From assembly GCA_012515645.1 (NCBI GenBank), contig JAAYXY010000110.1:1-7556 (forward strand): a stretch of 7,556 bases of DNA. Direction: 5' to 3'. The notes under the pieces were generated by a model that was not told where the DNA came from, made no database searches, and was given only the letters and a program-made list of their open reading frames with translations. Of this stretch, positions 1 to 6,067 are shown one piece after another (position 1 is the first letter of the stretch; each line of letters begins with the position of its first letter). Source of the stretch: Candidatus Peribacteria bacterium (GTDB taxonomy: Bacteria; Patescibacteriota; Gracilibacteria; Peribacterales; Peribacteraceae). The position numbers were made by a program, and so were the translations under genes.

Positions 1-3
1 CGG

Positions 4-17
4 CATCCCACCGGATG
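4..17 (-). terminator. Possible start of a terminator hairpin after the sigma gene
   Basis: Five-base arms CATCC and GGATG flank a four-base loop, starting 5 bases past the stop codon of the leftward sigma gene. On the leftward strand any T-run would lie outside the window, so a complete intrinsic terminator cannot be confirmed. The hairpin is short and could be chance. Confidence 0.2.
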
Positions 18-21
18 ATCT

Positions 22-843
22 TTAGCAAGGCAAGGCTCCTGTAAACATTCTGCGCACTTTTTCCATTGCTCGTTCCTGCAATTGGCGGACACGTTCGCGA
101 CTAATGCCCATGTCTTCCGCAAGTTCCCCGCGCGTTTCCTGTCGGGACGTAAATCCGAAGAGCCGATGGATGATTTCACGTTCACGTTCCGGAAGAGCTG
201 CAACTGCTTTCCTCACCATTGTGTTTTCCTCTTTGCGTATGAGTTTGTTTTGCGGACACTCATCGTGCGCATCCTCCTGGTTCAGGGTTGTCTGACCTGA
301 TCTGTGCCCTAGGCGTGTTGCACGGATTTTCACGGCATGCATGCGGGAATAGCCTATGCTGGCACACACATCTTCTTCGGTATAGGCGGTATTGCCTTGG
401 CACAAGTGTTTTTCTGCTTCATTCCATTTCTGCGTCACCTGTTTTGCATACAACGGTGAGATGTTCTGTTGCTTATACCTGCGCTCATTGGCTTTGCGCA
501 TGCCCATGCGAATCCATGGGACTATATAGGTACTGAATCTGTAGCGTGCGTTGAAACGTTGTTCGTGTAATTCTTCGAGCATTGCTACGTTTCCTTCCTG
601 GATCAGGTCATCTGTGTCCATGTGTGCGAATGGACTCTCTTCCGCTATGCGCGTCACGAGGAATACGTTGCGTCTTGCGAATTCCTGTACCGCTGCGGGA
701 TCTCCGCTCTTGAGCTTTTCCGCCCATTCCTGTTCGTCTGCATGGGACATGAAGGGAACCTGTTCTTGGATATAGGAGGATGTAGGTCTCCGTTCGCGAT
801 TCTGTGGCATATGGTGTTCCATGGACGGGCTTCTATATCTCAT
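22..843 (-). CDS. Divergent sigma-70-family RNA polymerase sigma factor
   Basis: 273-residue sigma factor, expected to bind core RNA polymerase and direct it to promoters. Residues about 20-50 resemble region 1.2. Region 2 spans about 51-120, with the DLIQEG motif at 79-84 and RFSTY...WIR at 102-112. Residues about 125-200 are a poorly conserved region 3. Region 4 spans about 212-268 and ends in the helix-turn-helix GISRERVRQLQERAMEKVRR. It lacks the IRIP(V/I)H block that follows region 2 in primary sigma factors, so it is more likely a group 2/3 alternative or lineage-specific factor than the housekeeping one; this is an inference. I chose the ATG at 843 because GGAGAG sits about 6 bases before it. 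The frame stays open to 1056, but that would overlap the preceding gene by over 130 bases and adds residues unlike sigma factors. It is third in the glmS operon, 79 bp after the small gene. Confidence 0.85.
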   Translation of the reverse strand: MRYRSPSMEHHMPQNRERRPTSSYIQEQVPFMSHADEQEWAEKLKSGDPAAVQEFARRNVFLVTRIAEESPFAHMDTDDLIQEGNVAMLEELHEQRFNARYRFSTYIVPWIRMGMRKANERRYKQQNISPLYAKQVTQKWNEAEKHLCQGNTAYTEEDVCASIGYSRMHAVKIRATRLGHRSGQTTLNQEDAHDECPQNKLIRKEENTMVRKAVAALPEREREIIHRLFGFTSRQETRGELAEDMGISRERVRQLQERAMEKVRRMFTGALPC

Positions 844-848
844 GGGCA

Positions 849-854
849 CTCTCC
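849..854 (-). promoter_or_regulatory. Ribosome binding site of the sigma gene
   Basis: GGAGAG on the leftward strand lies 5 bases before the ATG at 843. It is the clearest Shine-Dalgarno match in the window and decides the start against the longer open frame. Most other genes here have none. Confidence 0.6.
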
Positions 855-922
855 AATCAAGACTCAAGCTGATTTTTTCTTCGCCGTCATGGTCTGCTTT
901 CGGCACCCAACGCTTCACGTGG

Positions 923-1168
923 CTACATTTTTTCCCTATAGAGCTCGATTGCTGCATCGATGATTTCTTCGCGTTGCATGTTTGGGAATTGCGGCTCGGC
1001 GTAATAGCGCGGGTTGTATCCTTCCAGGTGCTGTCGAAGATGTGGCGTGCTCGCAAGAAAATCTCGCAGGTCCCAACCGAAGCGCCGAATCAAAAAGGCT
1101 ATTCTCTCTGCATCTGCGGGGAGAAAGTTACGAAGCTCTTCGGGGATATCTGGTGTTTCCACCATCAT
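923..1168 (-). CDS. 81-residue conserved-looking protein of unknown function
   Basis: I do not recognise this family. The product is a small, acidic, soluble protein with no signal peptide or membrane segment. Residues about 8-47 look helical and contain an aromatic/arginine stretch (FLIRRFGWDLRDFL). A proline- and tyrosine-rich linker (GYNPRYYAEPQFPNM) follows, then a C-terminal helix (REEIIDAAIELYREKM). Two ATG codons are adjacent at 1168 and 1165. The first overlaps the glmS stop as ATGA, which suggests translational coupling, and no Shine-Dalgarno is needed or seen. The frame continues open upstream inside glmS, but those residues are out-of-frame glmS sequence of low-complexity character. 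It sits between glmS and a sigma factor on the same strand, so a regulatory or adaptor role is possible but unsupported. Confidence 0.7.
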   Translation of the reverse strand: MMVETPDIPEELRNFLPADAERIAFLIRRFGWDLRDFLASTPHLRQHLEGYNPRYYAEPQFPNMQREEIIDAAIELYREKM

Positions 1169-2940
1169 TTGACCGTGACGGACTTCGCCAGATTCCTCGG
1201 CATGTCCGGATCTTTGCCCCGTGTCACCGCCAGGTAGTACGCCAGAATCTGCACCGGAATGATATTGACGATCGGTTGAGCGGGGCCGGCTTCCGGCACC
1301 TTGAGCCACTCGTCAAACACGCTGTGTTCCTGCGGTGCAATGCCAATGATCCTGCCGCCCCGCGCCTTGAGTTCGATGGCATTGCTGAGCATGTCTGCCG
1401 TCACCTCATCGTTGCCGAGCAGCGCGATGCATGGCGTGCCGTCTTCAATGAGAGCGATTGGTCCGTGTTTGAGTTCCCCGCCGGCGAATCCTTCGGCATG
1501 AATGTAACTCACCTCCTGGATCTTGATTGCACTCTCCAATGCCATGGGGTAGTTCCAGCTCTTGCCAATGATGTAGAGGTTCTCGTTTTGGTTGATGCGT
1601 TTGGCCAATGCTTCGATGCGTTTGATGTATCGCGGGTTTAACATGTCGTTGATTGCTGCTCCGGTTTCCAGGAGTTTCGTCTTTCCGTCCTGCAGTTTTC
1701 CGGTCAGAGCATACGCAATCAGCATGAGCACTGCCATTTGCCCCGTGAGCGCTTTCGTAGAGGCAACTGCGCGTTCCGGTCCGGCGTTGATGAGCAGGGT
1801 GAAATCTGCCTCACGGCTGATCGTCGATCCCTGTACGTTCGTGATGGCCAGCACATTGGATCCTTTGGATTTTGCGATGTGCATGGCTTCCAGCACGTCC
1901 GCCGTTTCGCCGCTCTGGCTGACCACGATGAGTAGGCTCTCGGGTTCTAAAAAGTGGTGGTACAGTTTAAATTCGCTCGCAGGTGCAAAGTTGACATGGT
2001 GTTTTGCAATGACGGAGAAGAAATATTCCGCTGCCATGCACGCTTTGCCCGCGGTGCCGCAGCCGACGAGGAACGTGCCTTTGGCATTGCGAATCGCATC
2101 CGCCAGGATGCGGATCTGTTGCTCATCTTGGTTGACTGCGCGCACGATACTCTCTTTCTGCTCCATGATCTCTTTGAGCATGTAGTGTTCATATTCCCCT
2201 TTCTGTGCTTCTTCCGGTGACCATGTAATGGGGATTTCCCTTTTGGGGTGTTCCTCGCCCGTCACAATATCCGTAAAGAGGATGCTCTTGCCATCGGTCA
2301 CGAGCATTTCGCCGTCGTCCAAGTACTGGACCGTGTGGGTTTGTTCCAGGAATGCAGGAATATCGGATGCGATGCAGTATCCTCCATCGTTCATGACGCC
2401 GATGATGAGCGGAGAACCTGTCCGTGCCGCTACCAACGTGCTCGAATCCGCGTGCAGTGCGAGTAGGCCGTAGCGCCCCTGGAAGTGCCGGCACGCCGCA
2501 CGTACGGCGCCTGCGAAATCCGCAGTACGCCTGTATTCCTCTTCTATGAGGTGCGGGATGATTTCGGTATCCGTCTCCGACTGGAATGCATGCCCTCTGG
2601 TTTCCAGCTCCGCGCGCAGTTCCTGATAATTTTCGATAATACCGTTATGCACCACGGCAATCGTGCCGTCTCCGCTTATGTGCGGATGCGCGTTGCGAGC
2701 GGATACGTTGCCGTGGGTTGCCCACCGCGTGTGCGCGATCGCCATGGAACATGGTTCGGCGAATGCACTGCTGTCGACTCCGCTGATCTTGCCAGCATCT
2801 TTGTGCACGATAATGGCGCCGTTGCGTTTACAGGCGATACCCCAGCTGTCGTAGCCGCGGTACTCGAGATTCTTGAGCCCCTCAATGACAAGGGGCCCGG
2901 CGTCCGTACGCCCGCCGATGTATCCAAAGATTCCACACAT
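1165..2940 (-). CDS. glmS: Glutamine-fructose-6-phosphate aminotransferase (isomerizing)
   Basis: Cytoplasmic enzyme making glucosamine-6-phosphate from fructose-6-phosphate and glutamine, the first committed step to UDP-GlcNAc and peptidoglycan. It is 591 residues, near the family's usual 600. The N-terminal Ntn glutaminase domain (about 1-220) begins MCGIFGYIGG with the nucleophile Cys2, and contains YRGYDS (28-32), HTRWATHG (70-77) and HNGIIENY (98-105). Two SIS sugar-isomerase domains follow at about 285-415 and 450-580, with SQSGETADV at 341-349 and GELKHGP at 488-494. The C-terminus PRNLAKSVTVK carries the lysine that forms the sugar Schiff base in the family. The start at 2940 is set by the requirement for Cys2; GGAAG lies 3 bases upstream. 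A further in-frame open stretch reaches 3051 but is not part of the enzyme. It heads a leftward operon with an unknown small gene and a sigma factor. Confidence 0.98.
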   Translation of the reverse strand: MCGIFGYIGGRTDAGPLVIEGLKNLEYRGYDSWGIACKRNGAIIVHKDAGKISGVDSSAFAEPCSMAIAHTRWATHGNVSARNAHPHISGDGTIAVVHNGIIENYQELRAELETRGHAFQSETDTEIIPHLIEEEYRRTADFAGAVRAACRHFQGRYGLLALHADSSTLVAARTGSPLIIGVMNDGGYCIASDIPAFLEQTHTVQYLDDGEMLVTDGKSILFTDIVTGEEHPKREIPITWSPEEAQKGEYEHYMLKEIMEQKESIVRAVNQDEQQIRILADAIRNAKGTFLVGCGTAGKACMAAEYFFSVIAKHHVNFAPASEFKLYHHFLEPESLLIVVSQSGETADVLEAMHIAKSKGSNVLAITNVQGSTISREADFTLLINAGPERAVASTKALTGQMAVLMLIAYALTGKLQDGKTKLLETGAAINDMLNPRYIKRIEALAKRINQNENLYIIGKSWNYPMALESAIKIQEVSYIHAEGFAGGELKHGPIALIEDGTPCIALLGNDEVTADMLSNAIELKARGGRIIGIAPQEHSVFDEWLKVPEAGPAQPIVNIIPVQILAYYLAVTRGKDPDMPRNLAKSVTVK

Positions 2941-2972
2941 CGCTTCCGGACCAAAAAAAGAAGAATAGCGGT

Positions 2973-3000
2973 ATTTTACGGGAATTTGGCTACTGGTCAA
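2973..3000 (-). promoter_or_regulatory. glmS promoter (sigma-70 type)
   Basis: On the leftward strand, TTGACC (3000-2995) and TAAAAT (2978-2973) are separated by 16 bases, and each differs from consensus by one base. The predicted start near 2966 gives a leader of about 26 bases, which leaves no room for a glmS ribozyme. This is the best promoter match in the window. Confidence 0.65.
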
Positions 3001-3024
3001 TGATTCTCTGCTGTACCTGCTCCA

Positions 3025-3030
3025 TATATT
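3025..3030 (+). promoter_or_regulatory. Possible -10 element for rpsT-ruvX
   Basis: TATATT matches the -10 consensus at five of six positions and would start transcription near 3037, about 48 bases before rpsT. No convincing -35 box lies 16-18 bases upstream. If real, it is back-to-back with the glmS promoter, with the two -10 boxes about 50 bp apart. Confidence 0.3.
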
Positions 3031-3084
3031 TCCCCGCAAACTATTTGCCATCTGCCTTCCTCTCCCTTACCCTCTGCGCGACCT

Positions 3085-3348
3085 ATGCCTATCCTCAAAT
3101 CCGCTGCAAAGCGCATGAAGCAGAACGCCGTCCGGCGCCAGCGCCGCCTGCCGTTCAAGACACACATGAAAACCATGGTGCGCGCTGTGCGTGACCTCGC
3201 AAAGGAGGGGAAACATGCCGAAGCACAGAAAATGCTGCCCCAAGCATATAAATCCATCGACACCGCAGCCAAAAAGCACATTATCCACCCTAACACGGCT
3301 GGGAGAAAGAAAGCTCTTGTCGCCCGACTCGCCCAACCGGCGAAGTAA
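3085..3348 (+). CDS. rpsT: 30S ribosomal protein S20
   Basis: 87-residue basic protein, the usual family size, that binds 16S rRNA early in assembly of the small subunit. The N-terminus MPILKSAAKRMKQNAVRRQRR matches the S20 pattern MPNIKSAxKRxRxNxxRRxRN. The long helical core and C-terminal block AAKKHIIHPNTAGRKKALVARL match the family's DKAAKKGVIHKNxAARxKSRL. The start is fixed by this alignment. The 30 bases before the ATG are pyrimidine-rich and contain no Shine-Dalgarno. It is divergent from glmS and only 9 bp upstream of ruvX, so the two are probably co-transcribed. Confidence 0.97.
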   Translation: MPILKSAAKRMKQNAVRRQRRLPFKTHMKTMVRAVRDLAKEGKHAEAQKMLPQAYKSIDTAAKKHIIHPNTAGRKKALVARLAQPAK

Positions 3349-3357
3349 CCGTACACT

Positions 3358-3759
3358 GTGCGCGTGCGTCATACTCTGGCTCTCGATATTGGCGGCCGCC
3401 GCACGGGTGTCGCATATGTGGACACCCGGACAGGTGTGCCTGTTCCTCTGGCGCCGGTGCATCACCGGACAATTGACGAGCTCTCTGCACACATCCTGCC
3501 ACTCCTTCATGATCGTGCCATTGCCGATCTCGTTATTGGTTTGCCGCTGCTCCCTTCGGGCGCGGAGGGTGCGCAGGCCAAAACCGTGAGGGAAACTGTC
3601 CGGTGCTTGCAGCTCCCCCGCAGTATTGCTGTTCACTTTCTCGATGAACGTTACACGACACCTCGCCATGACAGCCGTGATCCCGATGGTGCCGCTGCCT
3701 GCTCTCTCTTGCAGGCGTATATGGATTTACAACGCTTTGGAAAGCGAACGATTGAATAA
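3358..3759 (+). CDS. ruvX: Putative pre-16S rRNA nuclease / Holliday-junction resolvase-like protein (YqgF/RuvX)
   Basis: 133 residues, at the short end of the YqgF family, an RNase H-like fold linked to 16S rRNA 5'-end maturation and proposed as a Holliday-junction resolvase. Visible motifs are LALDIGGRRTGVA with acidic residue D10, the central VIGLPLLPSGAEGAQAKTVRE, FLDERYTT with D96/E97, and DGAAACSLLQAYMD with D110. These give the acidic residues expected at the metal-binding site. The start is the GTG at 3358; a second GTG at 3364 would remove two residues and fits about as well. No Shine-Dalgarno is visible. Pairing with rpsT suits a role in small-subunit biogenesis, though in CPR genomes this pairing may simply be operon packing. 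Confidence 0.9.
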   Translation: MRVRHTLALDIGGRRTGVAYVDTRTGVPVPLAPVHHRTIDELSAHILPLLHDRAIADLVIGLPLLPSGAEGAQAKTVRETVRCLQLPRSIAVHFLDERYTTPRHDSRDPDGAAACSLLQAYMDLQRFGKRTIE

Positions 3760-3787
3760 TTGACAAAGATACAAAATACGTTAAATT
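3760..3787 (+). promoter_or_regulatory. Possible upstream promoter of the HARE-domain gene
   Basis: A perfect TTGACA at 3760-3765 begins directly after the ruvX stop codon. TAAATT at 3782-3787 follows 16 bases later (four of six matches), inside a very AT-rich stretch. If used, it gives a leader of roughly 145 bases before the ATG at 3938. The -10 assignment is uncertain because several shifted TA-rich hexamers are possible. Confidence 0.4.
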
Positions 3788-3882
3788 ATATACCTTTTAT
3801 GTTGCGATCAACTTTCTCTTTATTGGCACGAGTAGCACGCAATAAGTTCTTGTGTACGTCTAGTCAAACCGTTCCTCTATCT

Positions 3883-3910
3883 TTTACCTCTGTCAACATT
3901 CTGGTATAAC
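3883..3910 (+). promoter_or_regulatory. Proximal promoter of the HARE-domain gene
   Basis: TATAAC at 3905-3910 (five of six matches) is preceded by TG in the extended -10 position. TTTACC at 3883-3888 is a weak -35 with a 16-base spacer. The predicted start near 3917 leaves a leader of about 20 bases. An extended -10 can compensate for a weak -35 in sigma-70-type promoters. Confidence 0.5.
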
Positions 3911-3937
3911 GAAGGTTGTTCTTACCCCCCGGGCTCA

Positions 3938-5056
3938 ATGGCTGACATGACAGCAACACCGATGGCTCCTGCAACGCAACAGCGAAATGGTACGGCGGTA
4001 GCTCCACAACTTACCGTGCATCTTCAGGAGCTTCTCTCTAACCTCTTTCTCGTACTCACCGAAAAGGAATCGACAGTCATTAAGCGCCGTTTTGCTCTGC
4101 AGGGCAGCCAGAAGCAGACCCTGGAGAAGATTGGAAAACACTTTAATGTCACGCGTGAACGCATACGTCAGATCGAGAGCATTGCTCTCGGTAAGCTGCG
4201 TCGCACGGTGCGTACCACACGCTTGGAGGATGTGAACGAGCTTGCCAAAAATATTCTGCGCCTGCATGGCGGTCTTATGCGTGAGGACAGCCTCATTTCC
4301 CGTGTATTGCAGCATATCCAGGGCAGTTCCGATTTGGATGGTGCCGTCCTGCGTCTCTCGTTTTCCATTGATAGAGAGATGGTGGCCGGCAAGCGCACCA
4401 ATACGTACGCTTTGTTCTGGCGCTTAGATTCCCTCTCCATGGATGACGTGACTGTCATCATGAATAACATTGTCAAGATTTTAAAAAAGCGCAAGTCCTG
4501 CATGGGTACCGATGAGGTCGTTTCGGCCATCCAATCCCTTAATCTCTTTGAAGGGCGAGTTCCTGGTGCCGAGCTCATTACGAGCTGCTTGACGATTGAT
4601 GATCGTCTGCGTGAAATCCCCGAAGGCTGGGGGCTTTCGGAGTGGCGGTTCGTTCGGCCGCGCAGTATCCGCGACAAAGTGGAAATTATTCTCAAGAAAG
4701 TCGGTGAGCCGTTGCACTTTATGGAAATCGCCAATCGCATTCGCGAGTCACAGTTCGACCACAAGAATGTCACGGTACAAGCTGTGCACAATGAGCTGAT
4801 TCGTTATCCGGAGTTCGTCCTTGTCGGGCGCGGTTTGTACGCTCTTCGCGACTGGGGGTATGAATCGGGAACAGTTGCCGATGTCATTGAACGCATTCTG
4901 CAGGAGAAAGGACCACTTTCGAAGAAAGACATCATTGCCGAAGTTGCCAAGCAGCGCACGGTTAAGGTTGGAACCATCTCCCTCAATTTGCAGAAGATGC
5001 CGTACTTCAAGCGCGTTGGTCGCGCCGTGTACGCCTTTGATTCTTCTGCAAAATAA
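3938..5056 (+). CDS. Sigma-region-4 / tandem winged-helix / HARE-HTH transcription regulator
   Basis: 372-residue predicted nucleoid-side protein. Residues about 35-92 are a sigma-70 region 4 domain (LTEKESTVIKRRFAL, then TLEKIGKHFNVTRERIRQIE and ALGKLRR). No region 2 or 3 is present, so it cannot act as a normal sigma factor. Residues about 100-170 and 175-240 look like two winged-helix units, the second ending EIPEGWGLSEWRFVRP. Residues about 243-307 match the HARE-HTH domain known from the delta subunit (RpoE) of Gram-positive RNA polymerase (KVEIILKKVGEPLHFMEIANRI ... VLVGRGLYALRDWG, described here in two parts). A last winged helix is at about 311-367 (GPLSKKDIIAEV ... FKRVGRAVYAF). It may be a polymerase accessory factor or a DNA-binding regulator; which is unknown. 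No Shine-Dalgarno precedes the ATG. The stop overlaps the next gene's ATG by one base (TAATG). Confidence 0.85.
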   Translation: MADMTATPMAPATQQRNGTAVAPQLTVHLQELLSNLFLVLTEKESTVIKRRFALQGSQKQTLEKIGKHFNVTRERIRQIESIALGKLRRTVRTTRLEDVNELAKNILRLHGGLMREDSLISRVLQHIQGSSDLDGAVLRLSFSIDREMVAGKRTNTYALFWRLDSLSMDDVTVIMNNIVKILKKRKSCMGTDEVVSAIQSLNLFEGRVPGAELITSCLTIDDRLREIPEGWGLSEWRFVRPRSIRDKVEIILKKVGEPLHFMEIANRIRESQFDHKNVTVQAVHNELIRYPEFVLVGRGLYALRDWGYESGTVADVIERILQEKGPLSKKDIIAEVAKQRTVKVGTISLNLQKMPYFKRVGRAVYAFDSSAK

Positions 5057-5928
5057 TGCTGTACGGCAGTGTTCGCATACGCACTGCACAGTGCGTCCTG
5101 GCTGTTTTTGCGCTCCTGCCGCTCGCGGGGTGCTGGTTTGATGAAGAGGAGCTCCCGCCCCTTCCTACTGATGTGCAGGTGTTCACCGGTACTCTGTTGC
5201 GTGTGGAACTTTCGCTCCTACGCCGCGGGACGCATGTGTTGCACATTGACGGTGTTGATACATATTTCGTGGAGAGCGCCCAGGTGCCGCTTTCGCGTTA
5301 CGAGAACAAAACTGTTGTGCTCGAAGGCATGCTCTCTTACAACGTCGATCCCAGTTTCCTGCCTGTACTCGATGTACAATCTTTAGTGCGGGTTCTCGAT
5401 GAAGATATGCGGCAATGGCCTCTCCGTTCTCTGGGTGTGACCATATCACTTCCCGATTCATGGGAGGGTGTGCTTCTACATGACCGCGCGTTCTTCCATC
5501 CGGCTGCAACGAGCGGCGCAGTGATTACCGTCGCTCTGCAACGCGATCCCCCAGTGGAAGCAGGACAGGGTATCCCTATGGTTATTGGTGGTTCCAAGCG
5601 TGCACTGCGCATTGACATGCAGGATGGGGCACAAATCGTATTCTTTGCGCACAGAGACGCGTCACTTGTCTTCCAATTCTCTCCGTTGCAGCCTCAGGAC
5701 GATAGTGTCTCTGCTGCCTGGATGGCTCTGTTACGTTCTGTGCAGTTCCATACTGCCGATGTAACATTGCCGTCCACCGGATCTGATGGTGCACCTCCCG
5801 GTACACCTTGTGGGGGGTCTGCGGGTATTCTGTGTCCCGAAGGTTATTTCTGCGAGATCTACGATCTGCAGGAGAATGTTGGAACCTGCTCCCCGCTTTC
5901 TTCCTTGTTTGAAGACGTGTCGCAGTAG
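5056..5928 (+). CDS. Predicted lipoprotein with cysteine-motif tail
   Basis: 290-residue exported protein. The N-terminus has basic residues (R7, R9), a hydrophobic core and the lipobox LAGC, with the lipidated Cys at 26, followed by an acidic stretch (DEEE). Residues about 38-115 have the alternating pattern of a small beta-barrel, OB-like domain (VFTGTLLRVEL ... YENKTVVLEGML). Residues about 135-237 (LGVTISLPDSWEGV ... WMALLRSVQF) resemble PsbP/DUF1795-type folds; both are weak inferences. The C-terminus holds four cysteines spaced C-x7-C-x5-C-x11-C (C252, C260, C266, C278; CGGSAGILCPEGYFC), a pattern seen in secreted bacterial proteins and probably disulfide-bonded. The ATG overlaps the upstream stop as TAATG and has no Shine-Dalgarno, implying translational coupling to the HARE regulator. 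Ligand and function are unknown. Confidence 0.85.
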   Translation: MLYGSVRIRTAQCVLAVFALLPLAGCWFDEEELPPLPTDVQVFTGTLLRVELSLLRRGTHVLHIDGVDTYFVESAQVPLSRYENKTVVLEGMLSYNVDPSFLPVLDVQSLVRVLDEDMRQWPLRSLGVTISLPDSWEGVLLHDRAFFHPAATSGAVITVALQRDPPVEAGQGIPMVIGGSKRALRIDMQDGAQIVFFAHRDASLVFQFSPLQPQDDSVSAAWMALLRSVQFHTADVTLPSTGSDGAPPGTPCGGSAGILCPEGYFCEIYDLQENVGTCSPLSSLFEDVSQ

Positions 5929-5945
5929 CAGTATGTTTCTTGATA

Positions 5946-5963
5946 GGTGTACGTAAATACACC
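5946..5963. promoter_or_regulatory. Candidate operator, copy 1 (or weak terminator hairpin)
   Basis: GGTGTACGTAAATACACC has perfect 6-base inverted arms (GGTGTA / TACACC). It agrees at 15 of 18 positions with a second copy at 6024-6041. Both lie between the lipoprotein stop and recA, which suggests a repressor-binding site. A T-run follows three bases later (5967-5971), so this copy could also act as a weak intrinsic terminator for the lipoprotein gene. Confidence 0.5.
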
Positions 5964-5993
5964 ATGTTTTTCTGTCGTTGCAACACCACCTGT

Positions 5994-6022
5994 TTGCAAT
6001 GGAGCGTATGCATGCCCATGAT
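5994..6022 (+). promoter_or_regulatory. Possible recA promoter
   Basis: TTGCAA (5994-5999) and CATGAT (6017-6022) are 17 bases apart, each matching consensus at four of six positions. The predicted start near 6029 falls inside the second palindrome, which is where a repressor would block it. An alternative -35, TTGATA at 5940-5945, abuts palindrome copy 1 but has no good -10 partner. Confidence 0.3.
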
Positions 6023-6023
6023 G

Positions 6024-6041
6024 GGTGTACGAACATTCACC
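6024..6041. promoter_or_regulatory. Candidate operator, copy 2
   Basis: GGTGTACGAACATTCACC is the second copy of the 18-bp imperfect palindrome, 78 bp downstream of the first and 26 bp before the chosen recA start. Its outer GGTG/CACC arms are conserved. A further overlapping inverted repeat, GTGTAC (6025-6030) and GTACAC (6043-6048), extends the symmetry to the right. Confidence 0.5.
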
Positions 6042-6067
6042 TGTACACTCTTCCCCCCTTCTCTATC

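Noticed and set aside
844..1056. N-terminal extension of the sigma factor frame up to 1056
   Set aside because: It would overlap the 81-residue gene by about 130 bases, has no sigma-like sequence, and the ATG at 843 has a good GGAGAG site.
2941..3051. N-terminal extension of GlmS
   Set aside because: GlmS needs Cys directly after the initiator Met; the extension would abolish the Ntn nucleophile and covers the promoter.
2941..3084. glmS ribozyme or other riboswitch upstream of glmS
   Set aside because: The predicted leader is only about 26 bases and no ribozyme core or cleavage-site context is visible.
3067..3669. 200-codon open frame opposite rpsT and ruvX
   Set aside because: Runs antisense over two clearly conserved genes and has no recognisable domain.
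3733..3746. Palindrome CGCTTTGGAAAGCG at the end of ruvX as a terminator
   Set aside because: It lies inside coding sequence, has a two-base loop and is not followed by a T-run.
5788..5807. GGTG...CACC pair inside the lipoprotein gene as a third operator copy
   Set aside because: Only the outer four bases match; spacing and core differ from the recA palindromes and it is within codons for a Pro/Gly-rich stretch.
5978..6067. TTG-initiated longer RecA
   Set aside because: The extra 30 residues do not resemble RecA and would run through the second palindrome and the predicted promoter.
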